Below, piece by piece: positions 33,303 to 42,807 of a DNA stretch of 64,000 bases. Each line of letters begins with the position of its first letter. Position 1 is the first letter of the stretch. The notes under the pieces are model-generated. The model was not told the origin of the DNA. It was given only the letters and a program-made list of their open reading frames with translations, and did no database searches. The position numbers and the translations under genes are program-made. The stretch comes from Rhizobium sp. NXC14 (GTDB lineage Bacteria; Pseudomonadota; Alphaproteobacteria; Rhizobiales; Rhizobiaceae). Location of the stretch: contig NZ_CP021030.1 in the NCBI RefSeq assembly GCF_002117485.1, positions 3,413,001 to 3,477,000 on the forward strand, given 5' to 3'.

Positions 33303-35578
33303 CAGCTTTCGGTATAGTATCGGGAATAGCGCTTGTAATAATATTCGCTCGAACCAAATGTCCGGTAGAGCTTCATCTGGGCCGGATCGACCTTGGTTAG
33401 TATGGCTCCGACGCACTTCGTATAGAGATCCGGCTCGGACAACAATGTCGATTGGACCACCTTCCGCGAAGTCTTGCCCCACTCGATCACGAACACGACC
33501 GCATCGAGCTTCGGGTTAATGGCTCGTGCATCCACCACCGGAGCCAGAGGAGGCAAGTCGACGATAATGTAATCGAAACTTTGACGCGCAATCTCGAGAA
33601 GCTGATCCATACCGCGCGACGCGAGCAGCTCCGACGAATGCGGAACGCGATAGCGTGCCACCGTCGGCAGGAATGCGAGCTTTGTCTTGGGGTCGAGGAG
33701 AATGAGATCCTTCAGCGGGCGATTGTCGACGATTGCTTCAAGCAAGCCGGCTTCCGCGTGGCGGCCGATCGCCCGCGTCGCTCCGGGATTGCGCATATCG
33801 CCGTCGATAAGCAGGCACCGTGCCCCTTGCATGGCCAAGAGCTTGGCAAAATTGATTGCCGTCGTCGACTTGCCTTCACCGGGCAAGCTCGACACCACGC
33901 CGATGACTTTGCAGCGCTGGTCGGAGGCACTGATATCGATCGCGATTTTCGCGCTTCGAAGCGTCTCCGCGAATGCCGAAAGCGGATGCTCCTCGACATA
34001 AGTCGTGGTCTTGCCGCCCCTGGCGATGCTTCGCGGGTTCCCGGGATCGACCAGCGTCGGATCATCGACATTGTTCTCGATCAGCGGCATGACGCCAAGG
34101 GATTCGACATCGAGCATATCCCTGACATCGTCACCGGTGCGGAAGAAGCGATCGCGGAATTCACGGAAAGCTCCGATGCCGCTACCGAACGCGCATCCCA
34201 GGAACATGGCGAAAGCGATGACGAGGCTTCTTTTCGGCGCACTCGGCTTCGTTGGCGTCTCCGCAGTCGTGATGATACGTGCGGCGGTAATTGGGAAGCT
34301 CTGCTGCTGGATCGCCTCTTGATAGCGCGCCAAGAAGCTCTGATAGAGGTTCTTATAAGTATCCCGTGTCCGCTCGAGCTCGCGGAGCTGAACCTGCGTC
34401 TCGCCCGCCGTTGCGGCCACACCCGTTGCCTTATCAACGCTGTCACGCAGCGATTTTTCGCGGGACTGCGCAACCGTGAGCTCGCTCTGATAGCTCTCGG
34501 CGATGCGATTCAGCTCGTCGAACATGAGCCGTTCGTATTCGGCCATCTCGGCGCGCAGCCGGACGGCCTGGACGTGGTCGGGACCAAGCCGCGCCTCGAT
34601 TTCGGCCTCGAGCTTCGAAGCTTCGAGATATTTCTTGCGGAGGTCGTTTGAAATCGAGCTGTCGAGCACGTCGGTCACGATCGCATCGGTCTGCTTGGCT
34701 TCGATGATCGACTTGATGCGGGTATATTTCGCTTCGGCCTGAGCGGTTTCGGCCTGAGCCTTGATCAACTGGCTGTTCAGCTCGGAAAGCTGCTGCTCGC
34801 TGAGCAAGTTGCCCTGCCCCGCCTCGACGAGCCCATGCTCACTTCGGAACTTCTGCACTGCAAGGTCGGTGTCCAACGCCTGCTGCCGGAGTTCTTCGAT
34901 ACGCTCCTGCAGCCACTCGCCGGCCCGCCTTGTCGCGTCATATTTCGAATTGAGCTTATCGACCAGATAAACATCGGCGATGGCGGCGGCGATTACTCGG
35001 GCCAGATCCGGAGACTGCGAGGTGTAGGTGACGTCGAGAACGTAGGATTTGCCGACACGCTCGACATCGATATTTCCGGCGACGGTTTCCGCGGCCCATC
35101 GCCGCTTCATCTCCAGATCGGGAGCGATGGCCGCGTCGTCGGCAAACCAGGAGCGAAAATTCAGCAGAGATTTCAGCGTCCCGACAGAAAAGAGTGAGTT
35201 CTTCTGTGCGTTGAACACCGGATCGTCGACAAGTTTCAGCTTGTCGACGACGGCATAGGCGATCGTATCGGACTTCAACAGCTCGACCTGGCTGAGGACC
35301 GTACCCTCGTCATCGTCCAACTGGCCAAAAGCCGCCAGCTGGTTAATCATCTGATTGTCGCTGCGGTCGATCAGCACTTTGGTCTCGGCTGTATAGACCG
35401 GCACCGCCGTCAGGACATAGACGACACCGAGAATGCCAAAGGCGAAAGCGCATACCGCTACGATCCGCCACTGGCGACGGACGATTGCAATAAGCTTGTC
35501 GAAATCGATGAAATCAGCTTCGTTTCCCGTATCGCGGGAAGCGTCGATACGCGGCGTAAGTTTATCTGGCGACAGCAA
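33302..35578 (-). CDS. pssP: EPS copolymerase / BY-kinase PssP (Wzc-like)
   Basis: PssP is the inner-membrane copolymerase that sets EPS chain length. The N domain has one membrane helix (FAFGILGVVYVLTAVPVY) and a long coiled coil (residues about 190-420), then a second membrane segment near 460. The cytoplasmic kinase has Walker A SSLPGEGKSTT (about residue 563), Walker A' CLLIDGDMRNPG (about 590) and Walker B YIIVDLPPL (about 670). The C-terminal tail is rich in Tyr (SSEYYYKRYSRYYTES), the usual autophosphorylation site cluster. Length of 758 aa matches one-piece PssP/ExoP proteins. Confidence 0.93.
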   Translation of the reverse strand: MLSPDKLTPRIDASRDTGNEADFIDFDKLIAIVRRQWRIVAVCAFAFGILGVVYVLTAVPVYTAETKVLIDRSDNQMINQLAAFGQLDDDEGTVLSQVELLKSDTIAYAVVDKLKLVDDPVFNAQKNSLFSVGTLKSLLNFRSWFADDAAIAPDLEMKRRWAAETVAGNIDVERVGKSYVLDVTYTSQSPDLARVIAAAIADVYLVDKLNSKYDATRRAGEWLQERIEELRQQALDTDLAVQKFRSEHGLVEAGQGNLLSEQQLSELNSQLIKAQAETAQAEAKYTRIKSIIEAKQTDAIVTDVLDSSISNDLRKKYLEASKLEAEIEARLGPDHVQAVRLRAEMAEYERLMFDELNRIAESYQSELTVAQSREKSLRDSVDKATGVAATAGETQVQLRELERTRDTYKNLYQSFLARYQEAIQQQSFPITAARIITTAETPTKPSAPKRSLVIAFAMFLGCAFGSGIGAFREFRDRFFRTGDDVRDMLDVESLGVMPLIENNVDDPTLVDPGNPRSIARGGKTTTYVEEHPLSAFAETLRSAKIAIDISASDQRCKVIGVVSSLPGEGKSTTAINFAKLLAMQGARCLLIDGDMRNPGATRAIGRHAEAGLLEAIVDNRPLKDLILLDPKTKLAFLPTVARYRVPHSSELLASRGMDQLLEIARQSFDYIIVDLPPLAPVVDARAINPKLDAVVFVIEWGKTSRKVVQSTLLSEPDLYTKCVGAILTKVDPAQMKLYRTFGSSEYYYKRYSRYYTES

Positions 35579-35629
35579 TTTCGATCTCCAACAATGGCGT
35601 CAAGCGCTAAGATCTACAGGCAATTCCAG

Positions 35630-36340
35630 CTATTGTGTGACGGGGACGCTCTGACTGGTCGACTCCGATGTATCAGAGGATGACTGGCCCGCTCCTCCCG
35701 CGCTGACGATTGTCGTCGTCGACGTTGTGGACGAGCTGTCCTCATCGTTCGTATTCGAAACCCTGAGCGTGCCGGCAGTCGTGGCGCTGCCGTCAAACGG
35801 CGTACCGTCATCCGACCCGGGACCTGTCTGCCCGATTGAACCGGTGTTGCCGATACCGGATGCTGCCGCTGGCGCACCTGTGCCCGGACCGAGCGCCGCC
35901 GTCCCGCCTTCGGCCAGAACCTTTGCAAAGGCTGTCAGCAGCGGCGCAAGATCGGGATCGGCGCTGGCCGCCTCGGCAACAGCTTTTTCGATCGCCAGTT
36001 TGAACTGCGGATCCGAGACTTGGCAACTGTTTGCGGCTCGCCCGAGACCGGATCCGATCGCCGCCATCTGTGCGGCATTAGCCTTCTTGGCCTGCTCGAG
36101 TACCGGCAATAGGGCGTCGTTGCTGCTCCCTACCAGCGCTCGAACACGCGATGACAGAACCAGGGGATCGGACATGTCGAGCAGAACGGCAGGATTGGCG
36201 GTAAATCCGCCGACATCTGCGGTTGTGAGATTTGCAGGACCCAGGCAAGCAGCTGCAAAGGCGCTCGAAGTCATGCCGACAAAAATCCCCGCGGCAATTC
36301 CGCTATATGCAAGTTTACGATAAACACTAAACCTTGCCAT
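35630..36340 (-). CDS. pssO: PssO-like surface protein
   Basis: A secreted protein: N-terminal signal (KLAYSGIAAGIFVGMTSSAFA), a helical Ala-rich domain (residues about 30-130) with Cys residues at AACLGP and NSCQVS, then a low-complexity Gly/Ser/Thr tail. PssO lies between PssP and PssN in R. leguminosarum and is surface-exposed, aiding EPS export. I start at ATG 36340, with GGAAG ten bases upstream. Identity rests on order and on the secreted Ser/Thr-rich form, since the family has little motif content. Confidence 0.78.
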   Translation of the reverse strand: MARFSVYRKLAYSGIAAGIFVGMTSSAFAAACLGPANLTTADVGGFTANPAVLLDMSDPLVLSSRVRALVGSSNDALLPVLEQAKKANAAQMAAIGSGLGRAANSCQVSDPQFKLAIEKAVAEAASADPDLAPLLTAFAKVLAEGGTAALGPGTGAPAAASGIGNTGSIGQTGPGSDDGTPFDGSATTAGTLRVSNTNDEDSSSTTSTTTIVSAGGAGQSSSDTSESTSQSVPVTQ

Positions 36341-36424
36341 AAAAGTGGCTTCCTTCATCAAATCCGCTATCGCAAACAGACCACCAGCACCGATCGTTTA
36401 CGATCGGCGCCGGCTACTCCCCAC

Positions 36425-37636
36425 TTAGTTTCCGAGGTCTTGGACCGCATTACGGGTATCGCGTGCGTCGTCCGTGACGCCGGCAACAGTGGACGATACC
36501 GAGTTTACGATGTCAAGGAACTTGACCAGTTCGATAGAGTCCGAATTGGAAATATAGATAATATCCTTGTCTTCCATCTTGAATTGCTGAGCGGCAAACA
36601 GGGTTGCCGGATCACGAAGATTGGCGCGGATAATCACCGGAACCGTCTCGCCCGCAAACCGCGTCGTATCTACATGCATCGCTGCCAGCGTCTTCTTCGG
36701 GACAAGGCGATAGAGCAGGACCTGGGCTGGATCCGCACGGTCGTCACGCAGACCGCCCGCCTTGGCAATAGCCTCCCCGAGGGTCAGGTCCGACTCCTCG
36801 AAATCGAACCGGCCGCTCACGCCGGCGGCGCCGAGCGCCAGGAACGTGCGGCGCTCGTGATCGACGGAGATCGTGTCATCCGGCGCCACATAGATATTCT
36901 CCGCCGGGTTTTTCAGCAGCGTATTGTAGGCGACCGTCGCCGTTCTGCCGCGTCGCTGCAGCGTCACATTCGTTTCGATGTTATTGGTCGTCAAACCACC
37001 CGCGGCGGAAATGACGTCGAGAATGCGCTCACCGGCCGGACTGATCTGAACACGCTGAGGATTGTTGACGTCACCCAGCACGGCTACCTGACTGGAGCGG
37101 TTGGTCGTCGTGGTGATAACAACCTGAGGCTCGATCGCGCGGCTGGCAAGACGATCTTCGACATCCTGCTCGACGGTCTCCTTTAGACGACCGGCAGCCG
37201 GAACGCGACCCGCATAGGGGATCGTGATCGTTCCGTTTCTATCGATGGTCTGCGCCGGCAGAGAGATATAATTGCCGGGCCGGCTACCGGCGTCAGAGGG
37301 AATAAAGAGACCACCGGATTGAGCTTCGAAAATCGCAACCTCTACGACATCGCCATAACCGAGTGGAATTTCGGGCGCGCCACCGCGTCCACCGCCAAAA
37401 CCCTTGAAGGAGCTCGGCTGCGGAGTAGTGAAATAGGCCAGGACGTTTTTGCTGAGATCAACCAGGGCGTAGTCGATACCGACTCGACGCTCCTTCGTGG
37501 TTACCTTTACCGCGGCGTTTCGATCAACATCCTTGTGATCGGGGCCGGACCTTGGCAAGGACGTGCAGCTTGCCAATATACTCGTTAGCGCTACAACAAT
37601 GGCGACGCGTGTACTACCAACAGGAAAACAACCCAT
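36425..37636 (-). CDS. pssN: Outer-membrane EPS export lipoprotein PssN (Wza-like)
   Basis: An OMA-family exporter: lipoprotein signal with lipobox LASC (Cys at residue 24), then the poly-export domain (LGYGDVVEVAIFEAQSGGLF and IDRNGTITIPYAGRVPAAGR) and SLBB domains (ERILDVISAAGGLTTNNIE). It forms the outer-membrane channel with PssP for EPS exit. ATG 37636 gives a normal signal; a TTG at 37678 would add 14 residues. 403 aa. Confidence 0.92.
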   Translation of the reverse strand: MGCFPVGSTRVAIVVALTSILASCTSLPRSGPDHKDVDRNAAVKVTTKERRVGIDYALVDLSKNVLAYFTTPQPSSFKGFGGGRGGAPEIPLGYGDVVEVAIFEAQSGGLFIPSDAGSRPGNYISLPAQTIDRNGTITIPYAGRVPAAGRLKETVEQDVEDRLASRAIEPQVVITTTTNRSSQVAVLGDVNNPQRVQISPAGERILDVISAAGGLTTNNIETNVTLQRRGRTATVAYNTLLKNPAENIYVAPDDTISVDHERRTFLALGAAGVSGRFDFEESDLTLGEAIAKAGGLRDDRADPAQVLLYRLVPKKTLAAMHVDTTRFAGETVPVIIRANLRDPATLFAAQQFKMEDKDIIYISNSDSIELVKFLDIVNSVSSTVAGVTDDARDTRNAVQDLGN

Positions 37637-37939
37637 AGAATAACCCGTGTTGACGCCCTTGAAGCTACTGCTCCGCAATCGGACAAATTACAAGACAATC
37701 CCTGATCAATAATTACCAAATGCCGTTTATCATTCCCTAACTGTGGCAGCCCGGCAACGCCGCGCCCTTCAGGAAACCAACGGCCTCAGCCCGACTCTCT
37801 GACGTCGGCAATAATCTAAAGGCTGCGTCCGCTATAAAATTTCTTAGGTTTAAGAGTCAACCCGCAGCCCTGAATCAATCCGGCATCTTCGAAAAACCTT
37901 CATAAATTCCATTCATTTAAGCCATTGCGCATGCACGGC
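37637..37939. other. Intergenic region between pssN and pssT
   Basis: About 300 bases with no gene. Both flanking genes read leftward, so a separate promoter for pssN-pssO-pssP is likely here. Confidence 0.45.
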
Positions 37940-39346
37940 TCACCCATATTGGCGATCCGTTTCGCGGTGACTGCGGCCGAGGCTGATTGCAACAACGGCG
38001 CTCAGGAATGCGGAAAAAAAAACTGCGAAACCAGGGATTTGCAGCGAGAAGTCGACCGCGGCATGAAGAGCGACCAGAACCGTCGCCGCTATGCCGAGCA
38101 GAACATAATGTCGCAGGCGCCGCCTCTCGGAGAGCCCGCGCCAGAAAACCCTCGCGAGCACTGCGAAAGTAAGAAACGTCGCGACTGGAAACGCTACCCC
38201 CAACCCCAGAAATCCTTCGAGGTAGAAATTATGTGCACGGTCAAAAATCCCGAAGATGCCGCAGGCAGGATCACGATAGGCCGAAAAAACGGTGCGAAAG
38301 GTTCCAAGGCCCGTTCCCGTTAACCAGTGATCCGAAATGGCGCGCCATATGCCCGGCAGAATACAGAAACGATCATCATCCTCGAGCCGCCGTTCCTGCG
38401 CGCGTAAGATCGCTTGCCCTGCAAATGTGCTTAGCAAGAGGACGACGAAAATTACTGCCGCGAGAAGCTTTAATACCGAATGCCATTTCGGTGCCGATAA
38501 ATATCGCCTTGAGCTGTTCCAATTGAGGACCAGCCAAGGAAAATAGATGAGCGCGGCAACAAAGGTCGCGAATATTCCGGCGCGGGAGCGGCTCAGCATC
38601 AGCGCGGTGAAACATGCACATAAGAGCAGAATATAGATCCACGTTCTCAAGAGCAGAAGGTTTCGGCCTGGTTCGCCGGGCGGATGCGTTGAATAGGAAC
38701 GGGCAATGTCCCTGACCAGCGTCAGCATGAGCAACGTTCCCAGCCCGAGGAAAGTGGCGGCGGTATTGCGGTTGACGAAGATGGCCGTCAGGCTGTCGAG
38801 GTAGGCGTGTTTTTCTATGACGATCAAGACGTTGGGAAACATCGAAAATTGCAGCAGGCCGAAAACGGCGATGCCCCCCGCCGCGAGCCCCAGGCTGGCG
38901 AGCACTTTGCGCGCTCGTTGATCGGTATCGCACAAGATAAGTCCGGTCAGAAAGGTCACGAAAGGCAGGGCCACCCAGAGTATCGAGGCAAGCGTGTCCG
39001 CCGGTTCGACGGAGATCGCCGCATATTGGACGCCCGCCAGATCGCGTGCAGCGCTCCAGGCGGGGTTTGCCAGCAAATTGGCCGGCAGTTCGATCGTTTG
39101 GATAAATGTCCAGCTCGTCAGCACGACGAGCATAAGCAAGGCGATCTTGAACACCCACCTGCTTTGTCTTGGCTCCGCAAACAGCAATACCGAAACGATG
39201 GCAAGAGCAAACATTCCGATTGCGGCGAAGGCGAAGGGCAAAGGTGTGACACTTCCAAAAGGAATGAGCGTCAATATCACTAGGCCGATGAAGGCAACGA
39301 GAACCGCCTCCCGCAAGACCTGCCTGTTGATGAGGTTGGATAACAT
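37940..39346 (-). CDS. pssT: EPS polymerase PssT (Wzy-like)
   Basis: A 468-residue inner-membrane protein with about twelve hydrophobic segments and the O-antigen-ligase-type periplasmic motif GTGLGTFRTVFSAYRD followed by FDRAHNFYLEGFLGLGVAF. PssT polymerises EPS repeat units and works with PssP. It lies upstream of pssN on the same strand with a 300-base gap. Confidence 0.88.
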   Translation of the reverse strand: MLSNLINRQVLREAVLVAFIGLVILTLIPFGSVTPLPFAFAAIGMFALAIVSVLLFAEPRQSRWVFKIALLMLVVLTSWTFIQTIELPANLLANPAWSAARDLAGVQYAAISVEPADTLASILWVALPFVTFLTGLILCDTDQRARKVLASLGLAAGGIAVFGLLQFSMFPNVLIVIEKHAYLDSLTAIFVNRNTAATFLGLGTLLMLTLVRDIARSYSTHPPGEPGRNLLLLRTWIYILLLCACFTALMLSRSRAGIFATFVAALIYFPWLVLNWNSSRRYLSAPKWHSVLKLLAAVIFVVLLLSTFAGQAILRAQERRLEDDDRFCILPGIWRAISDHWLTGTGLGTFRTVFSAYRDPACGIFGIFDRAHNFYLEGFLGLGVAFPVATFLTFAVLARVFWRGLSERRRLRHYVLLGIAATVLVALHAAVDFSLQIPGFAVFFSAFLSAVVAISLGRSHRETDRQYG

Positions 39347-39648
39347 TTGACTTCACTCATCAGCAGTCAAAACGAGCCAATCACAACCATTACGGTTAAT
39401 ATACTCGCACTAACATAAGTTGCAGATCAAGCGCTTGCGTGTTAAAGTGCAACAGAATTCCACATCGTTAAAATTGTCGCGAATGGCTTAAGCCAATCGA
39501 GACAGGACCCCGCTTATGCTCCTTCAAGCAGCAAAAACGGGACAGACGTTCTGTGCCCAATACTTGGCAGGTCACTAAGTCGCCATGCCATTGACTGAGC
39601 CAAAAGGCAAGCCTGATCTCAAGCGCTTGCCCTGACGGGGATCAAGAG
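39347..39648. other. Divergent region between pssT and the peptidase gene
   Basis: This 302-base spacer carries promoters for both directions. No gene is present and no clear operator was found. Confidence 0.45.
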
Positions 39649-40248
39649 ATGAAGAAAACCTTCGTTACACTTCTGGCACTGGCTTTTACTGCGGGGAATG
39701 CCTGCTCTGCATTCGCGGCCGGCCCCGCAGGTTTCGCCCACGGCCTGACCAGCGGTTCGGAGGTCAGCTATATCTCCGAAAAGGGAAAGATCGTTCCGCC
39801 CTTCGCCCAGGTGCTGTTCTGCGCCCAGAACCCTGCCGAATGCCGCGACAATAACGGACTGTCGGTCATCGCACTGACGGACAAGGAAATGCTGCAGCTG
39901 AAGAACGTGAACAACACCGTCAATCGTACCATGATCGGCCGCAACGATTCCCGCAACGAGCTGAACGGCGATGTCTGGAAGGTGAATGTGCGCAGCGGCG
40001 ACTGCGAAGATTTCGCGTTGACCAAGCGCAGCCGCCTGATAGCGATGGGCTGGTCATCGCGCGCCTTGCGGATCGCAACAGCCTATACACCCTCCGGCGA
40101 AGGGCACGCCGTCCTCGTGGTCAGAACCGACAAGGGCGACCTGGTGCTCGACAACAGGCAAAGCAGCATCAAGAACTGGCGCGATACAGATCTGCGCTGG
40201 GACAAGATCCAATCGGGAACGGACCCCTACGTCTGGTACCGGCTGTAG
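39649..40248 (+). CDS. Periplasmic transglutaminase-like cysteine peptidase (BTLCP family)
   Basis: The protein has a signal peptide (VTLLALAFTAGNACSAFAA) and the bacterial transglutaminase-like triad: Cys119 in RSGDCEDFA, His153 in GEGHAVLVV and Asp168 in LVLDNR. This is the LapG-related family, periplasmic proteases that in other bacteria release adhesins, though here no LapD or LapA partner is nearby. Its position between EPS export genes and rkpK hints at an envelope role. ATG 39649 has GAGATG-like spacing upstream. Confidence 0.83.
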   Translation: MKKTFVTLLALAFTAGNACSAFAAGPAGFAHGLTSGSEVSYISEKGKIVPPFAQVLFCAQNPAECRDNNGLSVIALTDKEMLQLKNVNNTVNRTMIGRNDSRNELNGDVWKVNVRSGDCEDFALTKRSRLIAMGWSSRALRIATAYTPSGEGHAVLVVRTDKGDLVLDNRQSSIKNWRDTDLRWDKIQSGTDPYVWYRL

Positions 40249-40292
40249 CCGCCGAGGCAGCCGATAGAGCAATTCGTCTCATTCCCGGATTG

Positions 40293-40325
40293 AAGTCGAG
40301 CCGGCGCTCAGGAACGGCTCGACTT
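40293..40325 (+). terminator. Terminator of the peptidase gene
   Basis: AAGTCGAGCCG pairs exactly with CGGCTCGACTT over 11 bases around an 11-base loop, 45 bases after the stop. Confidence 0.65.
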
Positions 40326-40516
40326 GTCATATCGCCCACATAAACCTATGTTTTTGCTGTCGAGCGGGTGCCCGGCAGCAAACAGCGGCACCCTCAATAC
40401 GACTTCCGATGTGGGTATTAAGCGATCTTCGATATTGTCTTTTGGCCCAGATTCAGTATGACGAACGCCATGCTGCGACGCAGCATGACGTTCTACTCTA
40501 ATGATTTGAGGGAAAT

Positions 40517-41836
40517 ATGCGCATCACGATGATTGGATCAGGCTATGTCGGCCTCGTTTCAGGCGTTTGCTTTGCGGATTTCGGCCACGACGTCATCTGC
40601 GTCGACAAGGATCTGAGTAAGATCGAGGCCCTTCGCGAGGGCCGTATTCCGATCTACGAGCCGGGTCTCGATCAGCTGGTTGCTGAAAATACCAGCACCG
40701 GCCGCCTCTCGTTTTCGACGGATGTCGGCGAAAGCGTTCGTGGCGCCGACGTCGTGTTCATCGCCGTCGGCACACCGTCCCGTCGCGGCGACGGCCATGC
40801 CGATCTCTCCTACGTCTATGCCGCTGCGCGCGAGATTGCCACCTATGTTGAGGGCTTCACCGTCATCGTCACCAAGTCGACGGTGCCGGTTGGCACCGGC
40901 GATGAGGTTGAGCGCATCGTGCGGGAAACCAATCCGTCGGCTGATGTCGCCGTCGTCTCCAATCCCGAATTCCTGCGCGAAGGCGCGGCGATCGAGGATT
41001 TCAAGCGTCCGGATCGGATCGTCGTTGGGCTGAACGACGACCGGGCACGGGAGACCATGACTGAAGTCTATCGTCCGCTCTACCTCAACCAGGCTCCCCT
41101 GGTCTTCACGAGCCGCCGCACCTCCGAGCTCATCAAATATGCGGCCAACGCCTTCCTGGCCATGAAGATCACCTTCATCAACGAGATCGCCGATCTCTGC
41201 GAAAGGGTCGACGCAAACGTCCAGGACGTTTCACGCGGCATCGGCCTCGATGGCCGTATCGGCTCCAAGTTCCTGCATGCCGGTCCGGGTTACGGCGGTT
41301 CATGCTTCCCCAAGGATACGCTTGCCCTTGCGAAGACGGCGCAGGATTATGACGCACCGGTCCGTCTGATCGAAACGACGATCTCGATCAACGACAACCG
41401 CAAGCGGGCGATGGGCCGCAAGGTCATTTCGGCCGTCGGCGGGGACATTCGCGGCAAGAAAGTCGCCATCCTCGGACTGACCTTCAAGCCGAACACCGAC
41501 GACATGCGCGACAGCCCGGCCATTGCCATCATCCAGACCCTGCAGGACGCCGGCGCCCAGGTCGTCGGCTATGATCCCGAGGGTATGGACAATGCCCGCA
41601 AGGTCATCGAGAACATCGAATATGCGAACGGCCCTTACGAAGCCGCTGCCGACGCCGATGCCCTCGTCATCGTCACCGAATGGAACCAGTTCCGCGCACT
41701 CGATTTCAATCGCCTGAAGCAGTCGATGCGCGCTCCGGTCCTGGTCGATCTGCGCAACATCTACCGCAGTGACGAGATCCGCAAACACGGCTTTACCTAT
41801 ACCGGTATCGGCACCAACCTTTACCAGGACGCCTGA
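40517..41836 (+). CDS. rkpK: UDP-glucose 6-dehydrogenase (RkpK/Exo5)
   Basis: It oxidises UDP-glucose to UDP-glucuronate with two NAD, feeding EPS, capsule and LPS synthesis; PssD-PssE in this window use the product. The Rossmann start is MRITMIGSGYVGLVSGVCFA, the catalytic Cys is about residue 263 in GPGYGGSCFPKDTLAL, and IKYAANAFLAMKITFINEIA matches the hinge. Length of 439 aa is typical. In R. leguminosarum this gene is also called exo5. Confidence 0.93.
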   Translation: MRITMIGSGYVGLVSGVCFADFGHDVICVDKDLSKIEALREGRIPIYEPGLDQLVAENTSTGRLSFSTDVGESVRGADVVFIAVGTPSRRGDGHADLSYVYAAAREIATYVEGFTVIVTKSTVPVGTGDEVERIVRETNPSADVAVVSNPEFLREGAAIEDFKRPDRIVVGLNDDRARETMTEVYRPLYLNQAPLVFTSRRTSELIKYAANAFLAMKITFINEIADLCERVDANVQDVSRGIGLDGRIGSKFLHAGPGYGGSCFPKDTLALAKTAQDYDAPVRLIETTISINDNRKRAMGRKVISAVGGDIRGKKVAILGLTFKPNTDDMRDSPAIAIIQTLQDAGAQVVGYDPEGMDNARKVIENIEYANGPYEAAADADALVIVTEWNQFRALDFNRLKQSMRAPVLVDLRNIYRSDEIRKHGFTYTGIGTNLYQDA

Positions 41837-41866
41837 CAGCGCCTGGCAACTATGTGAACCTTCTGG

Positions 41867-41899
41867 CGCCGCGGGCACAAGCCCGCGGCGTTTGTTTTT
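41867..41899 (+). terminator. Strong rho-independent terminator of rkpK
   Basis: CGCCGCGGGC pairs exactly with GCCCGCGGCG around an ACAA loop and is followed by TTTGTTTTT, 31 bases after the stop. Confidence 0.85.
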
Positions 41900-42015
41900 G
41901 AAGCGTGCCCCACGCTCTCTTCGCCCAGGGCATCGGCTTAAAGATCGGAATCGATTTTCGAAAAGGACGACATGGGGGATTCAGAGGGCAGCGCGTCCTT
42001 TGAGCGTCCGAAGCT

Positions 42016-42807
42016 CTAAAGCAGCCCTACCCGCGTCCCCTTGATCGTCAGTACGGTCAGCCGGCCCGTCGCCGAAACGGCGGTGTCGATGCCGATGCGT
42101 TGCGGACCGAATGTCGGGGCTCGCCCCGGAGTATGTCCGTGGATCACGAGGACAGGAAGCTGCGGTCCCTCGTCCAGGAAGGGTTGCCGGATCCACATGA
42201 GGTCGCTGTCTTTTTGTTTCTCAAGATCGATGCCGGGTCTGACGCCAGCATGCACAAACACTACCCTGCCCATTCGCACCATGATTGGCAGCGATTCGAG
42301 GAACTGAATATGCCGCTCGGGTATCATATTGCGAATGATGCGGGCGATCGTTTCGTTTCCGGCCGCCGACTGCAGGAGATGCTCGATATCGATGCCGTAT
42401 GAGTGCAGCGTCTCCGTCCCGGCAAAACCCAGCCATTCGAGAATACCCGCCGGTTTGCGATAGAGCTTCACCAACTCAGCATCGTGATTGCCGCAAAGGA
42501 CCAAGCGCTGAAATCCTGGCGGCGGGTTCTTGCTCAGGAACTCCAGAACCGCGCTTGAATCTGGTCCACGGTCGACATAATCGCCGAGCATGACGATGAG
42601 TTTCGGCCCCTGAATGCGTGCTGCGTCCTCCTCGATACGGCGATGTACGTCGAGGAGTTCGTTGTAACATCCATGAACATCGCTCATGGCGTAGACCGCA
42701 GCGAAGTCGCCTTCGGCAAAGGTCAGCCGAGCGCGCTGCTTACGATTGCCGGCCAGCATCGGTATCTGTTGTCGCCACCGTCCTAGATAATTAGACATGT
42801 AACCCAT
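42016..42807 (-). CDS. pssZ: PPP-family serine/threonine phosphatase (PssZ-like)
   Basis: All metal-binding motifs of PPP phosphatases are present: MSDVHGCYNE (GDxHG), LGDYVDRGPDS, LCGNHDAE, then VVFVHAGVRPG and IHGHTPG. PssZ of R. leguminosarum, in the Pss-I region, is such a phosphatase and its loss stops EPS production and nodulation. The sequence and location fit. ATG 42807 and 42798 are both possible starts. It converges on rkpK, with no partner gene in tandem. Confidence 0.82.
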   Translation of the reverse strand: MGYMSNYLGRWRQQIPMLAGNRKQRARLTFAEGDFAAVYAMSDVHGCYNELLDVHRRIEEDAARIQGPKLIVMLGDYVDRGPDSSAVLEFLSKNPPPGFQRLVLCGNHDAELVKLYRKPAGILEWLGFAGTETLHSYGIDIEHLLQSAAGNETIARIIRNMIPERHIQFLESLPIMVRMGRVVFVHAGVRPGIDLEKQKDSDLMWIRQPFLDEGPQLPVLVIHGHTPGRAPTFGPQRIGIDTAVSATGRLTVLTIKGTRVGLL

